A program made the position numbers and the translations under genes. A stretch of DNA of 64,000 nt from DASYKS01 sp031404815 (GTDB taxonomy: Bacteria; Acidobacteriota; Thermoanaerobaculia; Multivoradales; UBA5704), in assembly GCA_031404815.1 (NCBI GenBank), contig JANNIH010000014.1, positions 102,813-166,812 of the forward strand, written 5' to 3'. This document shows positions 1 to 9,024 of this stretch, in pieces. Within the stretch, counting starts at the first letter, position 1; the number at the start of each line of letters is the position of its first letter. The notes beneath the pieces are model-generated. The model made no database searches. It was given only the letters and a program-made list of their open reading frames with translations, and was not told where the DNA came from.

Positions 1-66
1 CGACGACTTCGCGCGCGACGCTGCACACCGGTTTCCCTGAGGCGTCCACCCCTGATTTTGCCGCCA

Positions 67-559
67 GGTTCACTCCTCGTGTCCGCCGGAATGATCCTCT
101 TAAAACCAGGAATGCTCCTACGAAATAGCGGAAGACTCCGAAGACTCAGAGGAATCGTCCTCTAGCCAGGAGGAATGTTACTGGCGATCTCAGAATCATT
201 CCTAGATGCCAGAGGAACATTCCTCTTGACCTCAGGAACATTCCCCTGAACCAACGGAGTAGTCCTCGCTTAACCAGGAGCACTCCGGCAGGCACGCGGA
301 AAATTCCTCTATCTATCCGGAAAACTCCTCTAAACCAACGGACCATTCCTCGGATGATCCGGAGCACTCCTGTCAGCACTCGGAGTGATCCTCTAAATCT
401 CAGGAACCTTCCGCCCAATAGGCGGAGCCGTCCGTGCTACCCCAGGAATACTCCCCCAGACAGGAGGAACGAGCCGCTTGAACCGAGGAGCCGTCTCCTC
501 GACAGGAGGAGTGATGCCCTGAGCCAAAGGACCGATCGCGCGCTCCGGCGGAATGCTCT
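67..559. repeat. Array 1: 24 degenerate 21-bp tandem units with internal dyad
   Basis: The motif GGA-N4-TCC recurs at 67, 88, 109, 130, 151, 172 and so on every 21 bp up to 550, giving 24 units without a single indel. Some units are diverged (for example 172, 466, 487, 508, 529). The ten-base core is a hyphenated palindrome (GGAACATTCC at 214 and 235, GGAGCACTCC at 277 and 361, GGAAAATTCC at 298), while the 11-bp spacer is variable. Because 21 is a multiple of three, several frames stay open and give heptapeptide-repeat ORFs (minus strand 146-418, motif R-G-M-F-L-R-S), which I consider by-products. The array lies just upstream of the sigma/CHAT operon. No CRISPR-like spacers or cas genes are present. 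Confidence 0.9.
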
Positions 560-562
560 CCA

Positions 563-603
563 TCTCCCTTGGGTCCCTTGGGAGAGGGGCCGGGGGTGAG
601 GGT
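563..603. repeat. REP-like inverted repeat between array 1 and the sigma gene
   Basis: TCTCCC (563-568) and GGGAGA (580-585) form a stem around an 11-nt loop, followed by a GC-rich tail ending in GGGTGAGGGT. This 'GGGAGAGGG...GGGTGAGGG' style resembles dispersed REP-like palindromes found in many bacterial genomes. It lies 110 bp upstream of the sigma-factor start and might be a leader hairpin. Only one copy is in this window. Confidence 0.4.
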
Positions 604-712
604 CGCCGCGGCGCGACTCCTCCAAAGGGCTCAGCCGCTCAACCGCCTCTCCAAACCCCCTGTGTTACGCTCCCGCCGGTCTCTTCCGCCGTTGGAAAGA
701 GAGGGCAAACTC

Positions 713-1279
713 GTGTCCGATCGTTCGTCCGCAGACCCGGCCCCGACTTCCGTGGAACTGCCGTTCCAAGAGCCGGACTATGCGCGTCTGCGTAACGATT
801 TGGTGAAGGCCGTCGCCAAAGTCTGTCCAGGGTGGTTGGCGGATCGGCGCGACGATCTGGTGCAAGCCGCTTTGATCAAGGTGATGGAACTTTCCCGCCG
901 ACGTGAGGGAATGCTCGAGCTTTCTTCGTCTTACCTGTACCGGGTGGCGCACAGCGCTCTCGTGGACGAGATCCGCGCCCGGCGAAGGAGGCACGAAGTG
1001 AGCCTGGAAGAGACCGAAAGCGAACACGCGGCGACCCCCGCCTCAACCCCCGATCCCGCAACCACCACCGCGGCGGCCGAAGTCGGCCGCGGCATCCGCG
1101 ACTGCCTCGCAGGGATGGTCCGCGATCGCCGCCTGGCCGTGGCGCTTTACCTCCAAGGGCATGGCGTACCCGATGCCTCCCGCTTGCTCGCCTGGCCGAC
1201 CAAGCGAACCGAGAATCTGATCTACCGCGGTCTCGCCGATCTGCGGCGCTGCCTGATCGACAAGGGGCTCAACCCATGA
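713..1279 (+). CDS. ECF-type RNA polymerase sigma factor
   Basis: This 188-residue protein has a sigma-70 region 2-like stretch (LVQAALIKVMELSRR, then SSYLYRVAHSALVDEIRARRRR) and a C-terminal region 4-like part (AVALYLQGHGVPDASRLL through NLIYRGLADLRRCL). The GTG at 713 is chosen because a GAGAGGG Shine-Dalgarno lies just upstream and the longer reading frame adds only low-complexity residues. The stop overlaps the next start by ATGA, so the two are translationally coupled. In this arrangement it probably recruits polymerase to the promoter of its own operon, including the CHAT gene. The region 4 match is weaker than region 2. Confidence 0.75.
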   Translation: MSDRSSADPAPTSVELPFQEPDYARLRNDLVKAVAKVCPGWLADRRDDLVQAALIKVMELSRRREGMLELSSSYLYRVAHSALVDEIRARRRRHEVSLEETESEHAATPASTPDPATTTAAAEVGRGIRDCLAGMVRDRRLAVALYLQGHGVPDASRLLAWPTKRTENLIYRGLADLRRCLIDKGLNP

Positions 1280-2037
1280 TCGACAACGCCCCGGGGATCG
1301 AGCGGCTGCGCCGTGCCTTCACGACGTACGAGGGTCCGGAGGTTCCCAACGCCGAGAGCGAGGAGATCGACGCCGAGCGGATCTACCGCGCGGCGGCGGG
1401 CGAGCTGACCGAGGACGAGCGGCGCGCGGTGATCGATCAGGTCGCCATGAGCTCTGCCGCAGCGGAAGTCTGGCGCCTGGCGGTCGAGCTACAACGCGCC
1501 GAGGGAAAAGCCGTCCAGGAGATGAACGAAGCGGCCTTCGCGACCGGCGAGATCGAAGCGACCTACGAGATCGGCGAGGTCGGCCAGGTCGGCGAGGTCG
1601 TGCCGTTCCGAAGCACCTCCCCCCCGCCTCCGCGCCGGGTCCGGTACCGAGCCTTGACGGCGATCGCCGCGCTGCTCGCGGTGACGATCGGCTTCGGACT
1701 CTGGTCGCGGATGCACGCTCCGGCTCCGGAGCTGCGCGGCGCCGGCTCCTCACTTTCGGCCACGATCGCAGACGGCGCGCACCTGCCGCGCGAAGCCTTC
1801 CGCCTGACCTGGAAGCCGTTACCCGAAGCGGGAACGCGCTACACCGTGCGGGTGACCACCGAGGACCTTCGACTGGTGGTCGAGGCCCGCCATCTCGAAA
1901 CGGCTTCGTACCAGGTGCCTGCCGACCGGCTCGCCGCTTTCCCGGCAGGAGCCCGGCTGCTCTGGCAGGTCGAGGCGAAGAGCGCCGACGGCCGGACGGT
2001 CAGCTCGCCTGCCTACGCGGTCGAGATCGATCGTTGA
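1276..2037 (+). CDS. Single-span membrane protein, probable anti-sigma partner
   Basis: The protein has 253 residues, with a soluble acidic N-terminal half (about 1-120), one transmembrane helix near 126-143 and an extracytoplasmic C-terminal domain of about 105 residues. The C-terminal part (FRLTWKPLPEAGTRYTVRV) looks like a small beta-sandwich. This topology and the four-base overlap with an ECF sigma gene are typical of an anti-sigma or signal-sensing partner. No HxxxCxxC zinc motif is visible, so it is not a classical ZAS anti-sigma factor. It sits in the operon sigma - this gene - secreted protein - CHAT. Confidence 0.6.
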   Translation: MIDNAPGIERLRRAFTTYEGPEVPNAESEEIDAERIYRAAAGELTEDERRAVIDQVAMSSAAAEVWRLAVELQRAEGKAVQEMNEAAFATGEIEATYEIGEVGQVGEVVPFRSTSPPPPRRVRYRALTAIAALLAVTIGFGLWSRMHAPAPELRGAGSSLSATIADGAHLPREAFRLTWKPLPEAGTRYTVRVTTEDLRLVVEARHLETASYQVPADRLAAFPAGARLLWQVEAKSADGRTVSSPAYAVEIDR

Positions 2038-2114
2038 GGAGGATTGAGGGAATCGGCAGGTGGGGAGCGTTTGATTGCCAGACCCTGATTGCATCTTCTT
2101 GGGAGATCGTCGCC

Positions 2115-2762
2115 ATGAACACCAGCCCCATCCGCCGCCGCCAGTTCCCTGCCGCTTCGCTCGTCGTCCTTGCACTGCTCTTCCTCGCCATCCCCGACAC
2201 CGCGAGTGCCGTTACGGGGCGCGCGGTTCGCGTCACTGCGCGCACTGGGGTCGTCACCCTGCTGCCGCGCCAAACTCTTCGCCTTCACCTGATCGATGCA
2301 GGTACCGGCGCCGCACTACCGATCCAGGTCATCCTCGATCTCCGAGACGATAAAGGAAACCTGCTTTTCACCACCGGTCCTGCGCCCCGGACAGTACGGC
2401 CGAGCCTGCCGATCAACATCGTCCTACCTTCAGCCACCCTCCTTGGCACCAGCTCGTTCCGATACATTCGCGCCCAGGTGCAGGTCGACACCAACCTCGA
2501 CAACCTGGCGAGCGTGCCCATGTTCTCGCTCGAGATCCAGAATTCCGCTTTTGGCTTGACCATTTTGCAGTGCGCCCTTCCCGGCAAGATCGACCCCGTG
2601 AGCTCGATCGACCCGGTACAGCCCCAACCGCCGGTTGACCCAGCGGCTCCGCCACCTGCCGTCCCGCTCCTAGAGTCGCCATACGAACCGGACGTCTCGA
2701 CACCCATCACCGAGAGCTCGATCGCCGGCGACTGCTACGTTGTGCGGACTCGGACGCACTAG
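2115..2762 (+). CDS. Secreted protein of unknown function
   Basis: This 215-residue protein starts with a clear Sec signal peptide (arginine-rich n-region, hydrophobic stretch about 13-26, cleavage near TASA-V). The mature part is beta-rich and ends in a proline-rich segment (about 165-190) and a short tail containing one cysteine. I recognise no family. The ATG at 2115 is used because it begins the signal peptide. It lies 78 bp after the membrane protein and only 6 bp before the CHAT gene, so it probably shares their transcript. It may be a periplasmic ligand or adaptor of that module; this is inference. Confidence 0.6.
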   Translation: MNTSPIRRRQFPAASLVVLALLFLAIPDTASAVTGRAVRVTARTGVVTLLPRQTLRLHLIDAGTGAALPIQVILDLRDDKGNLLFTTGPAPRTVRPSLPINIVLPSATLLGTSSFRYIRAQVQVDTNLDNLASVPMFSLEIQNSAFGLTILQCALPGKIDPVSSIDPVQPQPPVDPAAPPPAVPLLESPYEPDVSTPITESSIAGDCYVVRTRTH

Positions 2763-2768
2763 CTGCCC

Positions 2769-5645
2769 GTGACCGCACCCGCAACTCGCTGTCGGAAGAA
2801 GTCGCGCCCAGGGCGGCGAGCCGTGCAGCTCGTCGCCCTCTTGCTGTGGGCCGCCCGCCTCGGATCGGCAGCTGAGTCGGAAGCCAAGGATCCCTTTGCC
2901 CCCTGCGATGCGCAGGTTCGCAGCCACCCGTCGGAAGGTGAGTCATACCGTTGTTTCTACACCCTGGGCCTGGCCACGCGGCGCTTCGGGGAGGCAAAGC
3001 TGCGGCTCTCTCGCCTGGCGCGCGGAGCGCCTGAAAACACCGGCAACGCTTGGGCGATCCTGGCGCTCGGGCACGTTGCCACGATCGCCGAGCCTGCGCA
3101 GGCAAACGCACTCTACCGCGAGGCCGCCGAAACCTTCGCGCGGCTCGCGCGCTCGAAACCTCCGCCGCAAAACGCTGTGCTCGGCGAGGTTCAGGCGCGC
3201 TACAACCTCCAAGTCCGCCTCCGCCGCGAAGGCCAAGACGAAGAGGCGAGTGCCGAGCTGGCTCGCGCGCTCTCGGTTGCCGAGGCGGGAAACGATCCGC
3301 TCGCGCTGGGGCTCGCGCTGCTCGCCGACGGCATCGACCACAAGGGCGGCGACCTGGGCCGTGCCGCCCGCAGCCTACGGCGCGCCGAAGCGCTTCTTTT
3401 CCCCGGCGGAACCGCACCCCAACGCAGCGTCTGCCTAACCGAGCTCGGAGGCCTCGCTTTCCGCCTAGGCAACTACGACGAAGCGCTTTCGACCTATCGC
3501 CGCCTGCTCGACCTCACCCGCGCAGAGAAGGACTACCGCCTCGCTGCGAGGACCGCCCACAATCTCGCGCTCACCCGTCAGCGCCAGCTCGAATCCGAGC
3601 CCGAACCCCACGGGCTTGACGAGGTCGAGGTCTGGTCGCGCGTGGCACTCGACGGAGCCCGCCGCGAAAGCCTTCCCGACATCGAGCAGCCCAGCCTCTT
3701 ACTGCTCGGCGAGATCGCCCGCGCCCGCGGTCAGAAAGCCGAGGCTCGGATCGCCCTGGAGAGTAGCCTCGCCATGGCTCGAAGGCTCGACGATCCCGCG
3801 AGTGAAGCGGCCGTGCTCTGGGCGCTGGCCGACCTCACCGCGCCCTCCGATCCAGAAGCGGCCAAGCGCTACAGCCGTCTGGCGATGCGCGCGGCTCAGA
3901 CCGATGGCGGGCCGCGGACCCTGGCCTACGCAGTCGGCGCGCGAAGTCAGATCGACTGGCTCGTCCTCCCACACGCTGCGGCCGTGGCCAGCGGTTTCCA
4001 GGCCCTATCGGCGATCGAGTCGCTACGCACGCTGCAGCTCGAAGAAGAGAGTCGCATCGGCCTGTTTTCCGCCTGGACCAAGACCTACCGCTGGCTCGCG
4101 GGACGGCTGCTCGATAGCGAGCCACCCGACCTGCTGCGCGCCTTCGAGGTGATGGAGCGAATGCGCGGCCGTTTCCTGCTGGAGAGTCTCACGGCCACGG
4201 GCGCCCCTAAAGCGCCCTTTGATCCCGAAGCGCAAGAGCGAGAGAAAGCCACCGTCACCGGGCTCGCCGCGGTGCAACTCCGGCTGCTCGATGCGGGGCT
4301 CAAGGTCGCCGAACGCTCGACGCTCCGCGCCGAGCAGAAGCGCCGCGAGCTCGACCTCGCCGAGGCGCGCGCAGGGAAAGACCCGGCCGCCACCGCTGCA
4401 GCTCCCGTGGCACTCGGCGCTCTCCGCGCGCAGCTCGGCGCCGACGAGGCGCTGCTGCTGTTCCAGCTCGGCTCTTGGCGCGACATCTATGGCGATTTCG
4501 CGGGCGGGTCGTGGGCGATCGTGCTCACCCGGGGCGAGCCGGAAATCCACCGCCTCCCCGACCGCGCCGAGATCGAAACGCTCCTGCCGCTGTTTCTCGG
4601 TCTGCTCGAACGACGCGACGGCAAAGAGGGTCCGGCCGCCGCTCGGCTCGGCGAGATGCTGCTCGGCTCGGCGCTCCGCGGGCTGCCAAAGGAGGTTCGG
4701 AGGCTGGTGATCATCCCTGACGGCGCGCTCTACAACCTGCCGTGGGATGCGCTGCGACCGAGCCCAAGCGGCGAGCCGCTCGGACTCTCCTACGATCTCG
4801 CGGTCGCCCCTTCGGCCACCCTGTTTGCCCGTTGGCGATCGCGCCCTCTTTCCTCCCCCTCGCGCGGCGCGCTGGTCTTCGCCGATCCGAAGCGACCGAA
4901 TGGCGAGCGCCCCGCTGCGACCCGGGGCGCCGCCTCAGAGGTCGCCTCGCTCGCCGAGGGGGCCCGGTTCGGACCGCTCCCCTACGCGCGCCGGGAGGGA
5001 GAAGACGTAGCGGACCGGCTGCCGGGAAGCGAGCTGCTGGTGGGAGACCAGGCGACCGAGCGCGAGCTTTCTCGCACCGACCTCGCGCCCTTTGCCGCGA
5101 TCCATTTCGCCGCCCACGCGATCGCCGACGCCGCAAATCCCGATCGTTCCGCGGTCGTGCTCGCGGACGGGCTGCTCCAGCCGCGCGAGATCGCAGCACT
5201 CCCGCTCGCGGGCAAGCTCGCCGTCCTCTCCGCCTGTCGGACCGCCGACGGCGCCGTGATCTCGGGAGAGGGGACGATGAGCCTCGCGCGGGCGTTCTTC
5301 CAGGCGGGTGCGCCCACCGTGATCGGCAGCCGTTGGCCGCTCGCGGACGACGAAGCGGAGCGGCTGTCGGCGAGCTTCTATCGCGCACTGAGCGCCGGAG
5401 AGACCGCCGGCGGCGCCCTGCGCCAGGCGCGTCGCGAGGCGGCGGATCGAGGCCTTCCCCCCGCCGCCTGGGCCGGCCTGGTGTTGATGGGCGATCCGAG
5501 CTTCACCCTGCCGGCCGCGCTTCAACGCCCGCCGCGATCGCGGCGATCGATCCCTCATTGGATCTTCGGCTTGGGCGGCCTTCTGCTCGGAGTGGGTGCC
5601 GCCTTCGCGCTCCGCCGCCGAGTGCGGCGCCGCCGGATCGGGTAG
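2769..5645 (+). CDS. CHAT-domain (caspase-like) protein with TPR region and C-terminal membrane anchor
   Basis: The 958-residue protein has an N-terminal hydrophobic signal (about 20-35), a long TPR-like helical region (about 60-430), a linker, and a C-terminal CHAT domain (about 550-915). The caspase-type dyad is present: HFAAH at 779-783 and SACRT with Cys823, followed by SGEGTMSLARAFFQAGAP and SRWPL. It ends with a transmembrane helix (IFGLGGLLLGVGAAFAL) and a basic tail. CHAT proteins are predicted clan CD proteases of the separase/caspase type, in which the TPRs sense or recruit partners. GTG at 2769 is the start. As the last gene of a sigma-factor operon it is probably the effector; its substrate cannot be told. 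Confidence 0.85.
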   Translation: MTAPATRCRKKSRPGRRAVQLVALLLWAARLGSAAESEAKDPFAPCDAQVRSHPSEGESYRCFYTLGLATRRFGEAKLRLSRLARGAPENTGNAWAILALGHVATIAEPAQANALYREAAETFARLARSKPPPQNAVLGEVQARYNLQVRLRREGQDEEASAELARALSVAEAGNDPLALGLALLADGIDHKGGDLGRAARSLRRAEALLFPGGTAPQRSVCLTELGGLAFRLGNYDEALSTYRRLLDLTRAEKDYRLAARTAHNLALTRQRQLESEPEPHGLDEVEVWSRVALDGARRESLPDIEQPSLLLLGEIARARGQKAEARIALESSLAMARRLDDPASEAAVLWALADLTAPSDPEAAKRYSRLAMRAAQTDGGPRTLAYAVGARSQIDWLVLPHAAAVASGFQALSAIESLRTLQLEEESRIGLFSAWTKTYRWLAGRLLDSEPPDLLRAFEVMERMRGRFLLESLTATGAPKAPFDPEAQEREKATVTGLAAVQLRLLDAGLKVAERSTLRAEQKRRELDLAEARAGKDPAATAAAPVALGALRAQLGADEALLLFQLGSWRDIYGDFAGGSWAIVLTRGEPEIHRLPDRAEIETLLPLFLGLLERRDGKEGPAAARLGEMLLGSALRGLPKEVRRLVIIPDGALYNLPWDALRPSPSGEPLGLSYDLAVAPSATLFARWRSRPLSSPSRGALVFADPKRPNGERPAATRGAASEVASLAEGARFGPLPYARREGEDVADRLPGSELLVGDQATERELSRTDLAPFAAIHFAAHAIADAANPDRSAVVLADGLLQPREIAALPLAGKLAVLSACRTADGAVISGEGTMSLARAFFQAGAPTVIGSRWPLADDEAERLSASFYRALSAGETAGGALRQARREAADRGLPPAAWAGLVLMGDPSFTLPAALQRPPRSRRSIPHWIFGLGGLLLGVGAAFALRRRVRRRRIG

Positions 5646-5794
5646 CACCCCGCTCCCCAATCCCGTTGGCGATGGAGACCGATCCGATGTAGCCGCCAAA
5701 AAGAATTCGACACCCTGTTTCGCGAGCAGCGGCGGCCAACCGGCACCGGGTCGCGTGGTACCCTTCGCTCTGAAATCGAGGATCTTCAGCCATC

Positions 5795-6196
5795 ATGCCC
5801 GAGCGCTACGATCTCGCCGCGATGCGTCATTTCAACGATGCCGTGACTCTCGAAGAGCACGAGCGGTTGGCCAATGCCGATCAGCTTTTTGGATTCGCTG
5901 CAGAATGCGGCATCAAGTCCGCCCTTGTCGCAAGCAGCAATCAAAACCTGGCCGCCAAACATCGAGAGCACGTGGACCGGCTCTGGGGCCTCGCCTCATT
6001 GCAGTCATTCTCACCGCGCTTCCGCTCCCTCATCGTCGTTCTTCGGGCGTTGGAGCAACCCTTTTTCGATTGGTCTACAGACCATCGCTATCTCGCGGAT
6101 GATGTGGTGTCCGCCGAGATGTTGGCTCGCCATCGAAAAGCGGCGAAGCGTGTTCTCGCCAGCGTCGGATTGACCGGTACACGCCGAAAGGGTTGA
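5795..6196 (+). CDS. Small HEPN-like protein, first gene of a three-gene NTPase module
   Basis: The 133-residue, all-helical protein begins with HFNDAVTLEEHERLANADQLFGFAAECGIKSAL, contains KHREHVDRLW near residue 52, and has a C-terminal segment WSTDHRYLADDVVSAEMLARHRKAAKRVL. This layout recalls HEPN-fold proteins (helical bundles, sometimes RNases, with a C-terminal W..DxRY motif), but I cannot point to a certain RxxxxH active site. The stop overlaps the TTG start of the next gene, implying coupling. In many conflict systems a HEPN protein is the effector or partner of an NTPase; that role here is inference. Confidence 0.6.
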   Translation: MPERYDLAAMRHFNDAVTLEEHERLANADQLFGFAAECGIKSALVASSNQNLAAKHREHVDRLWGLASLQSFSPRFRSLIVVLRALEQPFFDWSTDHRYLADDVVSAEMLARHRKAAKRVLASVGLTGTRRKG

Positions 6197-7536
6197 GCGA
6201 ATTGCGCTTTGACAAGGCCATCGAAGCCGCTCTGGAAGCGACCCGGGCACGATTCGCAGAACGCCCCTTCGAACTAACCATCGTGCGCGACGTGGCGGGC
6301 CAAGTTACCGCCGTGATCGACGACGACGCCCTTGGAGAGGATGAGGTGGAAGCACTCGCCGGCACCCTCGACGAGCGACTTGGACGATTCAGTCCTGGCC
6401 GTGACCGAGTCTTGCTTCGCAGGTCGGATTTGATCAACGAGCAAGACGTCCTGGAGTCGCCGGACCGCGTTGCGCTCTATCGTGGTGTTTGGGTGGTTGA
6501 TCGCCTGCTCAGCAACCACGACTGGCAGCGCGCGCCCCTCCATGTGCCCGAGATCGCCGTGCCTATCGCCACAGCCTTCAGCCTCAAAGGAGGAGTGGGG
6601 CGGAGCACGGCGTTGGGGGTTTGGGCTTGGCACCTGGCCCGGATGGGCAAGAGGGTCGTCGCGATCGATCTCGATCTCGAAGCACCGGGACTCGCGAGCA
6701 TGCTCCTCGGCGAGCTGCCGGACTATGGCGTAGTGGACTGGCTGGTCGAAGGCTTGATGGGCGCACCTGACGGGGATCTGCTCGCCGATAGCCTCGCCTT
6801 CAGCCCGGTTGCCGACGGAGCGGAGGGAACCGTGCAGGTGTTGCCGGCCTTCGGCATGAAGACTCTAGACTATGTCTCCAAGCTCGGGCGTGTTTATCTT
6901 CCCAGCCTCGGCCCCGGCGGCAAGGAGATGGGCCTTTCAGAGAGGATCGGTGGCTTGCTCGAAGCATTGGTGAAGCGCGCGGATCGTCCTGACGCGATCC
7001 TGCTGGATAGCCGAGCCGGCCTCCATGATCTCGGCGCTGCCGCTGTCACTCAACTTGGTGCTGAGGTTTTTCTTTTTGCACGGGATGAGCCGCAGAGCTG
7101 GCAAACCTATCGGCTGCTGTTCGAGCACTTGTCTCGGTCGCAGGCGGTGCAGTTCGGAATGCCCGAGGACGATCTCCGTTGGCGCCTCAAAATGGTCGCG
7201 GCGCAGGTTGACAAGACGGAGGGGGCGATCGCCAGGTGGCGGGATGCGTCCTATCGCACGTGGGAAGCCCTCTACGATGGCGAGGCACCTGGCGGTCAAT
7301 CGATCGGAGCCGAGCCGGAGATCGAGGCTCAAACCTTCGAGATCGATGAACCGAATGCGCCCCATTACCCGCTGACTGTTTACTTCGATATGGGGTTTCG
7401 AGGACTGGATCTGGTGAACCCGGAAAAGCGGCCTCCTTGGGTTGTGGTAGAAGCCGCTTTCGGCGACTTCCTTGCGAACGCCACGGAGCGCCTGACGGCG
7501 TCTTCCGGTCGAGCCCTGAGCGGGCCGGAGAGCTGA
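6193..7536 (+). CDS. KGGVGR-motif variant ParA/MinD-like ATPase
   Basis: This 447-residue protein has an N-terminal extension of about 120 residues and then a deviant Walker A, FSLKGGVGRSTA at 130-140, where ParA family members have KGGVGKTT. It is followed by VVAIDLDLEAPG (about 156-166) and a Walker B-like ILLDSRAGLHDLG. The signalling lysine Lys132 is kept but the second lysine is Arg138, as in the KGGVGR-variant AAA ATPases. TTG at 6193 overlaps the preceding TGA, and its own TGA shares one base with the next ATG. It probably acts as a nucleotide-dependent switch for its two neighbours, not in chromosome partition; no parB is present. Confidence 0.8.
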   Translation: MSELRFDKAIEAALEATRARFAERPFELTIVRDVAGQVTAVIDDDALGEDEVEALAGTLDERLGRFSPGRDRVLLRRSDLINEQDVLESPDRVALYRGVWVVDRLLSNHDWQRAPLHVPEIAVPIATAFSLKGGVGRSTALGVWAWHLARMGKRVVAIDLDLEAPGLASMLLGELPDYGVVDWLVEGLMGAPDGDLLADSLAFSPVADGAEGTVQVLPAFGMKTLDYVSKLGRVYLPSLGPGGKEMGLSERIGGLLEALVKRADRPDAILLDSRAGLHDLGAAAVTQLGAEVFLFARDEPQSWQTYRLLFEHLSRSQAVQFGMPEDDLRWRLKMVAAQVDKTEGAIARWRDASYRTWEALYDGEAPGGQSIGAEPEIEAQTFEIDEPNAPHYPLTVYFDMGFRGLDLVNPEKRPPWVVVEAAFGDFLANATERLTASSGRALSGPES

Positions 7537-9005
7537 TGGCCATCGCCTTCGACCCGATTGCGGCCCGGGCGGCATTGGCCGAGCTTCCCGAGCTCGCGGC
7601 ACACGAGAGCCTCGAACCACCGGCGCTGGAAAAAGTTTTCGTTCCGGCACAACATGTCAAAGCGCTCAGCCTGGACGCCAGCGTCGTCGTCGGCATGCGA
7701 GGCGCCGGCAAGAGCTGGTGGACTTCGGTGCTTGCAAGCGAGCCCCATCGTAGATTTGTATCCCGGCAGCTCCAAGGCACATCGCTGGCGAAAGTGGTGG
7801 TCCAGGTTGGCTTCGGCACCGAGGACAACGAGAAAGATTTTCCCAACCCCGATACTCTGAATCGACTGTTGGGGGAAGGGCTCGATCCGGTCGCGATCTG
7901 GCAAACCGTCGTCTTACGCCATGCGCTTCGAGCCACCGAGCGGGATCTGCCCTCCGCTCAAAGCTCCTGGCGAGATCGTATTCGATGGGTGGTCGAAAAC
8001 CCCGATGACGTGAACACGTTGCTGACCGACTGCGACGTAGCGCTTTCGGCGCGCGACCGTGTGCTGCTCGTCGTGTTCGACGCCTTTGATCGGCTTTCCG
8101 GCGAATGGGAGAAGGTTCGCACGTTGAGCACGGCGGCGCTCACTCTCGGACTGCGCCTGCGCAGCCGCCGCGCCCTACGGCTCAAGTTCTTCATTCGTCC
8201 GGATTTGGACGAAGACCCCTCCATCTGGAGCTTTCCGGACTCCTCTAAGCTGCGCCAAGCCAAGGTCGACCTCGCCTGGAGCAGCACAGACCTGTATGGC
8301 CTCGTTTTCATGCACCTCGGCAACACGAAAGACTTCGGCGCCGAATTTCGGAGGAGAACGCGTCAACCGACGAACTATTGGTCAGAGAACGAGGAGGTGT
8401 TTGTTCCGCCACTCGCACTTTCTCGGAGCCGCGAAGTCCAGCAACCGATTGTCGAAGCGATCGCCGACCGCCATATGGGTGCCAACGCCAAACGCGGAAC
8501 CACCTACACATGGGTTCCGCTCCATCTCGCCGATGCAATCGGACGAATCGGACCCCGTAGCTATTTGCTCGCGTTCAAGAGGGCCGCCGAACATACCCGG
8601 GAGCATCGGCCGGACCACGTCCGCGCCTTGCACTTCACGGCGATCCAGCAGGGAGTCGTCAAGGCGTCGGAGACCAGGGTTCAGGAAATCGGAGAGGACT
8701 ACCCCTGGGTCGAACCACTCCTCGAAGCTGCGCGCGGTGTGTCTGTTCCGATCGAAATCGACGAGCTTGCGAGCCGCTGGTCATCCGACTGCCTGCGGAG
8801 GATGAATGCTGCGATCGGGAGCAAGCTGCCACCGAGGCGATACAGCACGGACCCGGTTCGGCAGGGAAACCTCGAGGCCCTAATCGACGATCTCGTCGAA
8901 CTGGCCGTGCTGTACCGAACCAGCGATGGACGCCTGAACATGCCGGACATCTTTCGCGTCGGTTTCGGAATCCGTCGAAAAGGTGGCGTCAAACCACCGC
9001 GCTGA
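7536..9005 (+). CDS. P-loop NTPase of the same three-gene module
   Basis: The protein has 489 residues, with Walker A GMRGAGKS at 53-60 and Walker B LLVVFDAFD at about 177-185. The C-terminal half (about 250-489) is helical, with no domain I can name. The overall look is of a STAND- or KAP-like NTPase, and no nuclease, TIR or membrane segment is evident. ATG at 7536 overlaps the preceding stop by one base; the longer open frame upstream only reads through the ATPase gene. With the genes at 5795 and 6193 it forms one transcription unit whose members probably form a complex. The biochemical output is unknown. Confidence 0.7.
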   Translation: MAIAFDPIAARAALAELPELAAHESLEPPALEKVFVPAQHVKALSLDASVVVGMRGAGKSWWTSVLASEPHRRFVSRQLQGTSLAKVVVQVGFGTEDNEKDFPNPDTLNRLLGEGLDPVAIWQTVVLRHALRATERDLPSAQSSWRDRIRWVVENPDDVNTLLTDCDVALSARDRVLLVVFDAFDRLSGEWEKVRTLSTAALTLGLRLRSRRALRLKFFIRPDLDEDPSIWSFPDSSKLRQAKVDLAWSSTDLYGLVFMHLGNTKDFGAEFRRRTRQPTNYWSENEEVFVPPLALSRSREVQQPIVEAIADRHMGANAKRGTTYTWVPLHLADAIGRIGPRSYLLAFKRAAEHTREHRPDHVRALHFTAIQQGVVKASETRVQEIGEDYPWVEPLLEAARGVSVPIEIDELASRWSSDCLRRMNAAIGSKLPPRRYSTDPVRQGNLEALIDDLVELAVLYRTSDGRLNMPDIFRVGFGIRRKGGVKPPR

Positions 9006-9024
9006 GCTTAAGATTCGCGCGAAC

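Noticed and set aside
146..418. Heptad-repeat ORF on array 1 (also on arrays 2 and 3).
   Set aside because: A 21-bp period keeps most frames open automatically; different frames give different heptads and none has a convincing start or ribosome site. Kept only as an alternative reading in the findings.
67..559. CRISPR array.
   Set aside because: Repeats are 21 bp with no unique 30-bp spacers, and there are no cas genes.
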